Below are positions 32,407 through 42,113 of a stretch of DNA of 64,000 nt, in pieces. How positions within the stretch are numbered: position 1 is the stretch's first letter; each line of letters opens with the position of its first letter. A program made the position numbers and the translations under genes. The notes beneath the pieces were generated by a model, which was given only the letters and a program-made list of their open reading frames with translations, was not told the DNA's origin and did not search any database. The stretch comes from Bicyclus anynana. Lineage: Eukaryota > Arthropoda > Insecta > Lepidoptera > Nymphalidae. The stretch lies in assembly GCF_947172395.1 (NCBI RefSeq), contig NC_069095.1:15784271-15848270 (forward strand). The letters are read 5' to 3'.

Positions 32407-35400
32407 CGCCGTGTGGCACCGGCAGAGGAGAATGTTGCCACCCCTACCTATCCCGAGGGTGTCGTAAGAGGCGACTAAGGGTCATCGGAGAACCAACTAA
32501 CATCTTCTGGTTCTCCGCAGAGCTAGCTGGCTCGTAAAATACTAGCCTCCTCGGGGACATGAGTGGACCCCGAGTGATGTAATCACCACTCACCCCTCCC
32601 CCTAAATACTTATGATGATGGATAATAATGATGCGCGTATAGGGCCGCTACCTGGGGGTCGCCAGGGCGCGTCTGGGGCTGGCGCTGGACGTGGCAGCAT
32701 GCGAGCCGCCAGCCAAACTCGTCGACCGGCACTATCACCTGTCCGGTCGGCACATCCATCATCTCCACCAGAGGGCTTGGCTCTGACAGGATCCATTAGG
32801 GCCCAATCTTCAGAGCCCGCCGCTGGTGGCGTACGGCGCATGAAATGGACATGCGACATGAACAAAAATGTCATGCGCGCGTACTACAGGGCTACAGGGG
32901 GAGAAACCGGACGGACTGGCTACCGAGCAGCAATGTACCGCGAGTTCTTGCTGCTTGAGCCGCACTTAACTGTCACGGAACAGAACCTAGCAGATCGAGC
33001 TCGGTTTATTCAGCGTTCTAACATCTTCAACGCGACCGAGCTCGAACGATTACGACGTGAGGCTGTTCCCGAAGTGCCAACCTCTTCTGCAGAGCAAATC
33101 GTCTCACCGGCGGCGCCTGTCCGCGAAGAGACTGAACCTATGTCCCAAGATTTGCATGCAGAGGAGGAGGACACTGAGGGAACCGTCTCCCTTGATTTAG
33201 AGCGGATGAGAAGGATCCTAGAAGAGACGATTGCCGAAATCCGTAATGCTCCTCTAGAGAATCGTCCGCGGCTCTCCCGTATTGCGCTAAATATAGCGAC
33301 GCGGGATGTCATTGAGGCTGTCAACAAAATGCTGCCCCAACATCTGGCGGGCAGCACTGGTCTGGATGATACGGCTTCTATCCTTTTCGGGGCAGCCCTA
33401 GCCGTCCACCGTTTCATTGGTATCAAAACCAAGGAACCTGGACGCCCGGGGCGTTCTGTTAATAACATCAGAGCAGAACCAGCCTGGAAGAGAAGGATAG
33501 AACGCCGTATCACCCTTGCCAGAGGCCTCATTGGCAGACTGCTATGCTTCAGGTCGGGCAATAGAAGGCCAAGGATTGTGCGCTCCGTCAGAATAGCCTT
33601 TAACGGGCTCGGGGTTAGGCTGGATCAGCCGGACATAACCCTAAAACTGACGGAGCGCATCGACGACCTGAAGCAGAAAATCGCTGCATGGGGGAACCGC
33701 ATACGACGATACTCGGAAAGAGTTGAGCGATTTCAGCAAAATCGTCTTTTCTCGAGTGATCAGAAAAGGTTCTACAACAGATTGGAGTGTCCTGCAGTCT
33801 GTTCTACCTCTCCACAGCCGAATCCGGCTGACCTTATCGCTTTTTGGCGAAACATATGGTCAAGAGAGGTAGAGCACGATGAGGGTCCTTGGATTTCGGC
33901 GATAGAGGAGACATGTGCCGCAATCAGGCCGATGAACCCAGTCGCCATCTCTACGGAGGATGTAGTTGGTGCAGTAAGGCGGGCCGCGAACTGGAAAAGT
34001 CCGGGGCCCGACGGACTGCATCACTACTGGCTGAAGGCGTTCTCGACTTGCCATGTCACCTTGGCCCGCCAATTCCAAGAGGCTCTCGAGCAAGGGACAC
34101 TCCCGAACCTTTTCACCACCGGGATCACTCATTTAGCTTCAAAGACCACCGACACCGTAGATCCCTCAAAATACCGCCCCATCACGTGTCTTACTACCAT
34201 CTATAAGACACTGACATCCGTTCTGAGCTCTAAGATAACTCGTCACGTAGACGATAATAACATCATGTCTGGGGCTCAGAACGGATGTCGGGGTGGTAGT
34301 CGTGGTACCAAGGAGCTCCTTCTCATCGACTCCGTCGCGGGCCAATTGGTCAAGCGCAACCGCCGGAATTTTGCCGCAGCCTGGATTGACTATAAAAAGG
34401 CATTCGACTCGGTGCCTCATTCGTGGCTCTTGAGGGTCCTTGAGCTGTACAAAATCGATTGTACAGTTCAAGACTTCCTCCGGTCATGTATGGGGCAATG
34501 GAGCACGATCCTTTGTCTCCATGGCGAGCGGTTGGCGACTGCCGATGACCGGATCAGGATACGCCGGGGTATCTTCCAGGGTGACTGTCTGAGTCCACTA
34601 TGGTTTTGCTTGGCCTTGAATCCTCTCAGTACATTACTAGAGGGTTCGGGGACAGGCTTTCAGTTTCGGAGAGGAGGGACAAAAGTGCCTCACCTTCTCT
34701 ACATGGACGACCTCAAACTGCTAGCGCCCAATGCTACCCGACTGCAGGAATTACTGAATCTCACCACGGGATTCAGTAATTCCATCAGAATGGAGCTGGG
34801 ACTAGACAAGTGTGCGGTCTTGCATGTGGAGAGGGGTCAGGTCACTCACACGGTCGGGATCAATCCTGACCTGCTTAACATCAAGACCCTTTCTGAAACT
34901 GAATCTTACCGGTATCTGGGCATGTCACAATCTATAGGGGTGCAAGAGGCGGACATGAAACAGTCAGTTTGCGAGGGTTTTTATCGACGTCTGACAAAGA
35001 TCTGTAAAAGTTATTTGTCGGGCGCCAATAAGATTCGAGCTTATAACGGCTGGGTCATGCCTGTTCTCATGTACACCTTTGGCGTGCTCAGATGGACTCA
35101 GACCGAATTAGACATCCTGGATAGAAGGGTCCGCACGACTATGACTCTCTATCGTATGCATCATCCAAAATCGTCTGTCATGAGATTGTATGTCCCCCGA
35201 AAGTGTGGTGGTCGAGGCCTACTTAGCGCCAAGACCATGCACAATCGGGAGATATGCAGCCTCAGGACCTACTTCGAGACGAAAATGGAGTCCCCGATGC
35301 ATACAGAAGTCATAGCATGTGATAAAGGACTCACCCCGCTATCCTTGGCCAACAGCGAATGGCAAAAACCAGTGGTACAGAGCATCTCTGACCGGGAGAC

Positions 35401-36362
35401 CGTATGGAAGGGGAAGGAGCTGCACGGACGCTTTTTTAAGGCTCTTCATGAGCCCCATGTCAGTAAAAAAGCGTCTGTGCAGTGGCTGCGCTTCGGTGAC
35501 CTCTTTGGGGAAACCGAAGGGTTTGTTTTTGCGATACAAGATCAGGTGGTAAAGACGCGGAACTACCGAAAGTACATTCTGAAGGATGGCACTCACGACA
35601 TCTGTCGAGCCTGTCGCCATCCCGGCGAGTCACTCAGACATGTCCTTTCGGGTTGTTCAGCTCTTGCCAACACTGAGTATCTGCACAGACACAACCAAGC
35701 AGCCAAAATCCTTCACCAAGAGCTTGCTCTGACGTACGGTCTCCTGGACCAGAGGTTGCCTTATTACAAGTACACACCGGTGCCAGTGCTTGAACGCGAC
35801 GGAGTCCGGCTCTATTGGGACCGGTCCATTATCACGGACAGGACTATTCTTGCGAATAAGCCTGACATCGTGGTGTTGGACCGGGCACAGTCGAGGGTGT
35901 TTTTAGTGGACATCACAATTCCATATGACGAGAACCTTGTGAGAGCTGAGACAGAGAAAAAACGTAAATATCTAGATCTGGCTCACGAGGTTACCGCCAT
36001 GTGGCATGTGGAGTCCACTGAAATCATCCCCATCGTTATATCTGCCAACGGTTTGATCCCAGTCAGCCTCGCTCACCATCTGAGGCGGCTGGGGTTCCGT
36101 GGCAGTTCGCTCGCAGGCAAGATGCAAAAAGCGGTCTTGCTGGACTCGGCTAGGATAGTCCGCCGGTTTCTCCACCTGTCGCCCTGACCCCCGGCCGTTT
36201 GGTCTCCCTGCCGGGGTGAATCCTCCGCCCGGTGCATATATGTATTTATGTAATATATATTTAAGTTTATTTATTTTGTGTATTTAAGTAAGTTTATTTA
36301 TTTTCCCTTTGGCTTTTATATATATTTATTTTGTACTGGGCGTGAGAGTTTAATTCATTTGG
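32407..36362 (+). mobile_element. Full-length Dong-like (R4-clade) non-LTR retrotransposon
   Basis: The element extends from CGCCGTGTGGCACCGGC to TTTAATTCATTTGGA and lies within a (TAA)n microsatellite on both sides. It has a roughly 205-bp 5' UTR, one ORF of 1191 codons (32612-36187) and a roughly 175-bp AT-rich 3' UTR without poly(A). This layout (single ORF, C-terminal restriction-like endonuclease, no apurinic-type endonuclease) defines the R2/R4/NeSL group. TAA specificity points to Dong, first described in Bombyx. The ORF is markedly more GC-rich than the flanks. No internal stop or frameshift is visible, so the copy could be young or active. The 5' UTR contains GTCGTAAGAGGCGACTAAGG, a motif I associate with elements of this type. 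Confidence 0.93.
32612..36187 (+). CDS. Dong-like ORF: reverse transcriptase with C-terminal restriction-like endonuclease
   Basis: A 1191-residue protein expected to nick TAA-repeat DNA and reverse-transcribe its own RNA from the nick. Residues 1-70 are Gly/Arg/Pro-rich. About 75-150 (RMKWTCDMNKNVMRAYYRAT ...) look like a Myb-type DNA-binding domain. RT spans about 455-800: WKSPGPDGLHHYWLKAF (461-477), YRPITCLTTIYK (521-532), motif A AAWIDYKKAFDSVP (589-602), RRGIFQGDCLSPLWFCLALN (651-670), motif C LLYMDDLKLL (695-704) with both catalytic Asp, and YRYLGMS (766-772). A CCHC knuckle follows (C998, C1001, H1010, C1015). The restriction-like endonuclease has KPD (1083-1085), VDIT (D1100) and the KKRKYLDL segment (1116-1123), all key residues present. 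An in-frame TAA at 32603-32605 bounds the start; ATG codons 1-3 are consecutive, so the true first Met is unclear. Long antisense frames here are shadows. Confidence 0.95.
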   Translation: MMMDNNDARIGPLPGGRQGASGAGAGRGSMRAASQTRRPALSPVRSAHPSSPPEGLALTGSIRAQSSEPAAGGVRRMKWTCDMNKNVMRAYYRATGGETGRTGYRAAMYREFLLLEPHLTVTEQNLADRARFIQRSNIFNATELERLRREAVPEVPTSSAEQIVSPAAPVREETEPMSQDLHAEEEDTEGTVSLDLERMRRILEETIAEIRNAPLENRPRLSRIALNIATRDVIEAVNKMLPQHLAGSTGLDDTASILFGAALAVHRFIGIKTKEPGRPGRSVNNIRAEPAWKRRIERRITLARGLIGRLLCFRSGNRRPRIVRSVRIAFNGLGVRLDQPDITLKLTERIDDLKQKIAAWGNRIRRYSERVERFQQNRLFSSDQKRFYNRLECPAVCSTSPQPNPADLIAFWRNIWSREVEHDEGPWISAIEETCAAIRPMNPVAISTEDVVGAVRRAANWKSPGPDGLHHYWLKAFSTCHVTLARQFQEALEQGTLPNLFTTGITHLASKTTDTVDPSKYRPITCLTTIYKTLTSVLSSKITRHVDDNNIMSGAQNGCRGGSRGTKELLLIDSVAGQLVKRNRRNFAAAWIDYKKAFDSVPHSWLLRVLELYKIDCTVQDFLRSCMGQWSTILCLHGERLATADDRIRIRRGIFQGDCLSPLWFCLALNPLSTLLEGSGTGFQFRRGGTKVPHLLYMDDLKLLAPNATRLQELLNLTTGFSNSIRMELGLDKCAVLHVERGQVTHTVGINPDLLNIKTLSETESYRYLGMSQSIGVQEADMKQSVCEGFYRRLTKICKSYLSGANKIRAYNGWVMPVLMYTFGVLRWTQTELDILDRRVRTTMTLYRMHHPKSSVMRLYVPRKCGGRGLLSAKTMHNREICSLRTYFETKMESPMHTEVIACDKGLTPLSLANSEWQKPVVQSISDRETVWKGKELHGRFFKALHEPHVSKKASVQWLRFGDLFGETEGFVFAIQDQVVKTRNYRKYILKDGTHDICRACRHPGESLRHVLSGCSALANTEYLHRHNQAAKILHQELALTYGLLDQRLPYYKYTPVPVLERDGVRLYWDRSIITDRTILANKPDIVVLDRAQSRVFLVDITIPYDENLVRAETEKKRKYLDLAHEVTAMWHVESTEIIPIVISANGLIPVSLAHHLRRLGFRGSSLAGKMQKAVLLDSARIVRRFLHLSP

Positions 36363-36392
36363 ATAATAATAATAATAACGAACGAACGAACG
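36363..36392 (+). repeat. (TAA)n then (CGAA)n at the junction of two Dong-type copies
   Basis: TAATAATAATAATAA (36363-36378) continues the target array. It is followed by CGAACGAACGAACGA before the truncated second element starts. The tetranucleotide is not part of the TAA target or of the coding frame. Confidence 0.85.
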
Positions 36393-36880
36393 ATTATCAC
36401 TGACAGGTATATTGTAGCCAATAGACCTGATATAGTGCTAGTCGATCGGTCAGTGCGTCGTGCAATAATTGTTGATATTACTGTTCCACATGACGATAAT
36501 CTGGTTAAAGCCGAAAAGGAAAAAGTATCAAAATACTTGGACCTTGCTCACGAGATTACCGCCATGTGGAATGTTGAGTCAACTATTATTGTTCCGATAG
36601 TTGTTTCAGTCAATGGTCTTATAGCGAAAAGCTTCGACCAACATCTTAAGAAGCTTTCGCTTAACTGTTGGATCAAGAGTCGGATACAAAAGGCAGTGAT
36701 TCTTGAGACGGCGCGTATTGTGAGGAGGTTCCTCACTCTGGAGCCCTGACCACCGGTTGCTTGGACACTCAAATGTCCCGCAGCGGGAGGGTGAATTTTT
36801 TTTTATAAATTTTTAATAATGTTTTGTATTTTATTATACTTATATTGTTAAAAATTTAAAAAAAAGAAAGAAAATAAATA
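36393..36880 (+). pseudogene. 5'-truncated second Dong/R4-type element (family 2)
   Basis: From 36393 the frame reads IITDRYIVANRPDIVLVDRS, then VDITVPHDDNLVKAEKEKVS and KYLDLAHEITAMWNVEST, ending ARIVRRFLTLEP at the stop 36747-36749. This is a complete restriction-like endonuclease core (PD, D, K/Y), clearly homologous to residues 1073-1191 of the neighbouring full element but much diverged from it, so it is a different family. Compared with 8163-8549 it differs by only a few substitutions over about 390 bp. The 3' UTR ends near AATGAGAGAAATAAATAATA, again next to TAA-rich DNA. RT and N-terminal parts are missing. Confidence 0.9.
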
Positions 36881-37179
36881 AATGAGAGAAATAAATAATA
36901 ATAATTTATTTGCTGAAACTGTGGGTTACAATGGTTCTTACACTATAGATAAAAAATTCCATCACAATTTACTGATATATCAGCGTGCAAATATTAACAG
37001 AATTTTACAATAATTTATTATACCTACAATTATAAAACGTCAATATTAGTCTAGCATATTGGGACCCCAAAGTCCATTGATCATAGGACTATATAATGCC
37101 ATTTCAAATCGTTGAGCTTTCGGTCAGTGTCGACTTTGGTTTTAAGTCAAAATCAAGAAGAAAACCCAATCTCTTAAAT
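36881..37179. other. Intergenic stretch, nothing recognised
   Basis: AT-rich DNA without repeat or coding signature. Confidence 0.3.
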
Positions 37180-37502
37180 TTTTATTTTTTTTTTATTTTT
37201 TACAAGTTAGCCCTTGACTACAATCTCACCTAATGGTAAGTGATGATGCAATCTAAGATGGAAGCGGGCTTATTTGTAATAGGATGAAAATCCATACCCC
37301 TTTCGGTTTCTACGCGACATCGTCCCAGAACGCTGAATCGCTTGGCGTTACTTTTTTGCCGTTAGGGTGGTAACTAGCCACGGCGGAAGTCTCTTACCAG
37401 CTAGCTATACCTGGACCAATTAAGAAAACCTCAATCGAATCTGCTGGGGATCGAACCCAGGACCTCCGTCTTGTAAATCCACTGCGCCATGAAGGCCGTC
37501 AA
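37180..37502 (-). mobile_element. SINE family A, full length, diverged
   Basis: T-rich start, TACAAGTTAGCCCTTGACTA, CGACATCGTCCCAGAACGCT, GGGGATCGAACCCAGGACCT and the head CCACTGCGCCATGAAGGCCG. More substitutions and small deletions than the 9982 copy (the CCGCGCATAC part of the head is missing). Confidence 0.85.
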
Positions 37503-37548
37503 ATCAATATTTTTAGCCATAATCCAAATAGGGATGATGACAGTTTTT

Positions 37549-37745
37549 TAAATTGTATATAAATTAGGAGTATGCTAATAGTAAAGCAATTTTGTAAAAG
37601 GAACAGGGTATCTGCGATCATTACTTTCGGAGCTACAGGGATTTAAAGAGTCAGATATGCGGCGCTGTCGCGGATCCCTGAAAAACGCCCCATACAAAAT
37701 GGTACGAACTAATGACGTCGTAGGTACATACTGATCGTTAGATTT
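37549..37745 (+). repeat. G repeat, copy 1
   Basis: AATTGTATATAAATTAGGAG, TGCTAATAGTAAAGCAATTT, GGCGCTGTCGCGGATCCCTG and AATGACGTCGT occur in the same order at 44688-44860. Non-coding and of unknown class. The minus-strand ORF at 37575-37763 lies within it. Confidence 0.7.
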
Positions 37746-38330
37746 GTATGTGCGTTCGAACAAAATTACTAATATATTTGTTATTTGTGCGTTTTTGTCT
37801 ATAGTTTATGTATTAAAAAATGTCACATTTAATGTAAGGAAGCTAAAACTGTATGAATTTTCAACTAATTACGATAAAAGATTTTTAATAGATTTTGTAA
37901 TTTTATAATCTCATTTATTTTGCAAATGTCCAGACAATCTTTGCTTTTTATGTATAAATTAGTTACCATTGACCCTATTTATCCGAATGTATCATAAAAA
38001 TCAATATATTCAAACAGTACCAATTGTATACAGTCCAAAAGTCCGCAACCCATTTCAGCATCCAAGCAGCGTCCACGTCGGCAGCAAACAAATGGCGGCG
38101 ATCAGTCAGCGCCGAGACGCGCACAAAAACATCAATAGACAGAGACAATAGCAATAAACACTGACAAAGAGCGATGCTCTACAAATACCGCTTGAATTTT
38201 AATTATCGTAATACCTACCGGCTATCTGTTTAAACGTGCCTCCCTTTACTTCAGCTTTTTTGGGATAACATTTTAATCGACTTCAAAAAGGAAGTCAATT
38301 TTTTAACCCTTGTGTTTTATTACCGGCTGA
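37746..38330. other. Intergenic stretch with a GC-richer patch
   Basis: 38030-38150 has higher GC (GCAAACAAATGGCGGCGATC) but no decisive coding or splice signal. ATCGACTTCAAAAAGGAAGT at 38278-38298 is an end fragment of the ACCGACTTCAAAA repeat type seen at 47480. Confidence 0.35.
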
Positions 38331-38335
38331 GTTGT

Positions 38336-38522
38336 TCAGTGCTATTCTGTAACTATGTTTTGTATAACTCGCAAGTGCGAGTTTCGAAATCACGTCTATC
38401 TTTCTCAATCTATATTATCGTGTTAGACAGGGAGAGACAGAGGTGGATTCGAAACTCGCACTTACGAGTTGCGACACTCGAAATTTGCGAGTTATAAAAA
38501 CAAAGTTACAGAATAGCGCTAC
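38336..38522. mobile_element. MITE about 185 bp with long imperfect TIRs
   Basis: GTGCTATTCTGTAACTATG plus TTGTATAACTCGCAAGTGCG at the left are inverted at the right (TTGCGAGTTATAAAAACAAA, GTTACAGAATAGCGCTACTG). The inner boxes TCGCAAGTGCGAGTTTCGAA and GAAACTCGCACTTACGAG are also inverted. In the middle sits ATCGTGTTAGACAGGGAGAG, a core shared with 1727 and 20698. No ORF of interest. Confidence 0.75.
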
Positions 38523-38524
38523 TG

Positions 38525-38690
38525 TACCTAATGTAGTCAGTTTGATTCCCATACTTGAAAAATATTTATGTAATGAGTTTTCCAGTATCTAGGTGGCTTA
38601 ATAAATATTATAAGTATTTGTGTAGGTAGGTAGGTATATTATTATGAAACTAGATGGCAATGTGTATTGGCTATATTATTGTAGAGAGTA
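38525..38690 (+). repeat. SINE family C, 3' fragment
   Basis: CAGTTTGATTCCCATACTTG (box B remnant), then AAAATATTTATGTAATGAGT and TTTTCCAGTATCTAGGTGG. Diverged from 27776-28066. Confidence 0.55.
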
Positions 38691-38724
38691 CTCGGAATTA
38701 TAGACGAGATATATACCTAGGACG

Positions 38725-39040
38725 AGCAGTGATAGCCCAGTGGATATGACCTCTGCCTCCGATTCCGGATGGTGTGGGTTCGAATCCGGTTCGGGGCATG
38801 CACCTCCAACTTTTCAATTGTGTGCATTTTTCAATTGAAGTGAAATTAAATATCACGTGTCTCAATCAGTGAAGGATAACATCGTGAGGAAACCTGCATA
38901 CCAGAGAATTATCTTCATTCTCTGCGTGTGTGAAGTCTGCCAATCCGCATTGGACCAGCGTGGTGGACTATTGGCCTAACCCCTCTCATTCTGAGAGGAG
39001 ACTCGAGCTCGGTAGTGAGCCGAATATGGGTTGATGACGA
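38725..39040 (+). mobile_element. SINE family B, full length
   Basis: CAGTGATAGCCCAGTGGATA (box A), GTGTGGGTTCGAATCCGGTT (box B), body with ATCCGCATTGGACCAGCGTG, ending ATATGGGTTGATGACGA. A short internal duplication of TTTTCAATTG occurs at 38811-38837. Confidence 0.87.
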
Positions 39041-40007
39041 ATACCAAGGACACACGGTCCTGATAGGTAGACAGTAGTAGCAGTATAAAGTTTCGAGAAA
39101 GAGATAAATAGCCGAACCATATTGTTTAGGTCCAAAATTTTGCAATGTCTAAAGATTAAAGTTAGTTACGTTAGTTAACGTTAGTCTTAGAATATTGCAT
39201 GTAGGGATGACCTACGGATCCTAGACTTGGTCGCCAACTATGGATTTCCTATGAAGGCTTAGACTCAGCGGGCGATCAACCGCCCAAGAAGTTTTATTTA
39301 AAAATACGGACAAAGTTTCTTGAAAAAAAATAGATCCCGTGAAAGGGTACACGGATCATTTGCTATTCGGAATTCAAACGTTACGTGCACACACACTCGC
39401 ACGATGCGTCTGTGTGTGCGTTAATTGCTATAAAGAAATATACGCATGCATTCGATATTTCATAGAACATGGGAACTTTAGAGTGGATGAATATATTTTA
39501 ATGTGTGTGAATCTTGATAGTAATAAATAATTATTAAAAAAAATAAAAATGATAATGGTGATCATGTTGCAAATACGTAAACGGTATGCGATTGTTATTT
39601 TATATTTCACAAATTAATTTTAATTTGTTATTTAAATCCTTTTCTTGGACACATAAAAAGTGAAATTAACTATATTTTCTGACAGATAAAGTAATAAAGT
39701 AATAGTTTTGTATTTATAGCAGAATACTAGTCAACAAAGAACATAGTACAAGGGAATTAATGATAAATTGCAAAGAAAAAGTTAAATTGGACTACTTTAT
39801 CTTTAAGATTAAAAATTTACTCTTGCTGCATATACGGATTACGTATTTTCCAAAATATTTGTTTTATCTCCGACTTTTAGAGCAATAATCGTTATTTTTG
39901 CACCCGCGATGAAGGCTGCTTTGAAAACCTTTTTAAAAAAATCCATTGACTAGCTTCTTTCACACAGGAAGTAAAACTAAAAGAAATTGGATGTTAAAAA
40001 TTGTTTT
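39041..40007. other. Intergenic stretch, nothing recognised
   Basis: AT-rich. A small alternating CA/TG segment (GTGCACACACACTCGCACG ... GTCTGTGTGTGCGTT, 39384-39421) can fold on itself. No gene evidence. Confidence 0.3.
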
Positions 40008-40172
40008 ATTGTAATATTGTATGATTTTTTTTTAAAAGAGTAATTGTTCAGTTTTTTGACGGCTCTTCTCAACAGAACCTGCCTTCCGAACCGGGAAGAT
40101 CTTTGCAAATATACAAATTTGAAGTTTTAAAAGTGCTTGTAAACTAATATAAGCCTACTTGAAATAAAATGA
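40008..40172 (+). pseudogene. CR1/Jockey-type LINE 3' UTR
   Basis: TAATTGTTCAGTTTTTTGAC, CAACAGAACCTGCCTTCCGA, AAAAGTGCTTGTAAACTAAT and GCCTACTTGAAATAAAATG match the same 3' UTR as 31395-31542. Confidence 0.7.
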
Positions 40173-41407
40173 TTTTTTTATTTTGAAATATGAAAATGCA
40201 TTTTCCTAAAATAAAAATTTCATTGTTCTGTATTTTTTACTATATTATCAATTTTTTTAAGGAATTATTTCTTGTCTGCAAGTCCATATTTACATTTATC
40301 TCTTGATTTCTCACATTCTTAATAATTTCTTACCTAAGACGTTAATAACTTTGACTATATAAAAAAGATTCAATAATTATAAATCTAAAATATTAAATAC
40401 AATATAAAATACTGAAAATATTTCTTTCAAACGTTATTATAAAATTACAAAGTTTATGAGCGTAACAAACGTCAGGACGGCTTTTGTAACATGCTTAGTG
40501 ATTATTTTTTTTATTGTTTGACAGTTAGTATATCAAGATTGTGCAGCGATTGGACGAAGGCCTCCCTGTTTATGTCGTTGCCTATTTTTTATTTATATTT
40601 GCGACAAGCGTTATCTATCTCTGTCATTTTAATTCATATATCAATCGCGAGCTGAAAATGTCAATTAAATAAACCCGGCGTCTAGAAATAACATTTGTTA
40701 CTTGACAGAAAAACTGAATATAACAAAATAAAACACATATTTCATTCGCAGTATAAAAAATTGAAATAAATTAAAATAATTTATTCCGCAACATCGACTC
40801 CATGCTTACCTAGTTATTGAGAATTGCCAATCAATTGCTTATTGGATAACAGCTGACCAATCGCAGGTCTTCTTTTCAAACATCGAACACGCCGAATATC
40901 GGTAATAAATGCACCAGTACAGCAAGACCTTTCGCTTGGTTTACTTACCGACTACAATCAAATAGAGTGATGGGTAAAGGTCAATATTGTGTCAAGCGAT
41001 TTCCTCCTTTATTCCAATGTCGATTTAATCTTTAATTGCATGCAAAATTATTGCTATTCGATGTTAATGTACAAGTTGTTTACAATTTGTCGTAAAATGG
41101 CCTCAGCAGAAGAGTTTTTACCTTGCCGATCTACTATTTGTCAATTGTATATTTTTTTATTAACTACCGTACGTCTAGTTTTTTGCGCGTCTGGTAAACC
41201 AGTCGGTAGGTATTTTTTCTTTGAATTCAATGGTGGTTATGGCGTCTAGTTCGATTGTTTATTTTGGAATCGATACTGAAATGTATTAATGAGCTTTGTG
41301 TAGTTGTTTTCATTTCATTACATTGAAATTGGTTTCGTCTCGATGTGAACGGACTTCGATCTAGAAATAGACTTGATCGATGCTATCAGTTTATCTACTT
41401 GTCCGTC
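40173..41407. other. Intergenic stretch, nothing recognised
   Basis: AT-rich. The 86-codon frame at 40989-41249 shows a hydrophobic patch but no domain, and no splice-site context was found. Confidence 0.3.
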
Positions 41408-41409
41408 AG

Positions 41410-41702
41410 TTGTTTTTTTTTATTCATTACAAGTCAGCCTTTGATTACAATCTCACCTGATGGTAAGTGATGATGCAATCTAAGATGGAAGTGAGGTAAC
41501 TTGTTAGGAGGAGGATGAAAATCCACACCCCTTTCGGTTCGCTTGGCGGTACGTCTTACGTCGGTAACTAGCCACGGCCGAAGCCTCCCACCTGTCAGAC
41601 CTAGACGAATTAAGAAAACCTTAATCAGCCCAGCCGGGAATCGAACCCAGGACCTCCGTCTTGTAAATCCACAACGCATTCCACTGCGCTATGGAGGCCG
41701 TC
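41410..41702 (-). mobile_element. SINE family A with internal deletion
   Basis: TTACAAGTCAGCCTTTGATT ... CACCCCTTTCGGTTCGCTTG (the CGACATCGTACCGGAACGC block is deleted here) ... GGGAATCGAACCCAGGACCT ... CACTGCGCTATGGAGGCCGT. The head is intact. Confidence 0.85.
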
Positions 41703-42000
41703 AAAATGCAACGGGCATTTCCTAAGTTCCTAATCTAAATTCCAATTTTTTAAGTGATAACATACTACTATCATAATCACATAATAGTGATTACGGGAGG
41801 GTAAACCGATACGTAACGTAACGCGTTACGGCGCCACTATGTCTGGCTTCCCTTTCTCTTACGCATACGGGCAACAGATTTAAATTATCACTTCTGCCGT
41901 ACGTCCCGAGACACACACGTATTTTTATTAATTGTTAATTTTTTTAATTGGTTTTAAACTGGTCAGAGATTCATCGATAGTGGTTAATTAGGTTACCTAA

Positions 42001-42113
42001 TTAGTAGTACCAAGTGATTAAGCGTTCCAGTACGGCATTGCTTTAGCGACGCACAATCAGGTACCATCAGGTAAAATTATATTCAAGGGCTAACTTGTAA
42101 ATAATAAAAAAAG
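42001..42113 (+). repeat. SINE family A, short 3' fragment
   Basis: CCAAGTGATTAAGCGTTCCA, GTACGGC, GACGCACAATCAGGTACCATCAGGT-like text (with a large deletion) and CAAGGGCTAACTTGTAAATA with an A-rich end. Confidence 0.65.

Noticed and set aside
33010..33561. 183-codon open frame on the minus strand
   Set aside because: It is antisense to the Dong ORF and follows from its GC-rich codon use; no domain or independent signal.
34166..34471. Minus-strand frame of 101 codons
   Set aside because: Antisense shadow of the reverse transcriptase domain.
39384..39421. Possible miRNA hairpin in a CA/TG segment
   Set aside because: Simple-sequence self-complementarity, imperfect and short.
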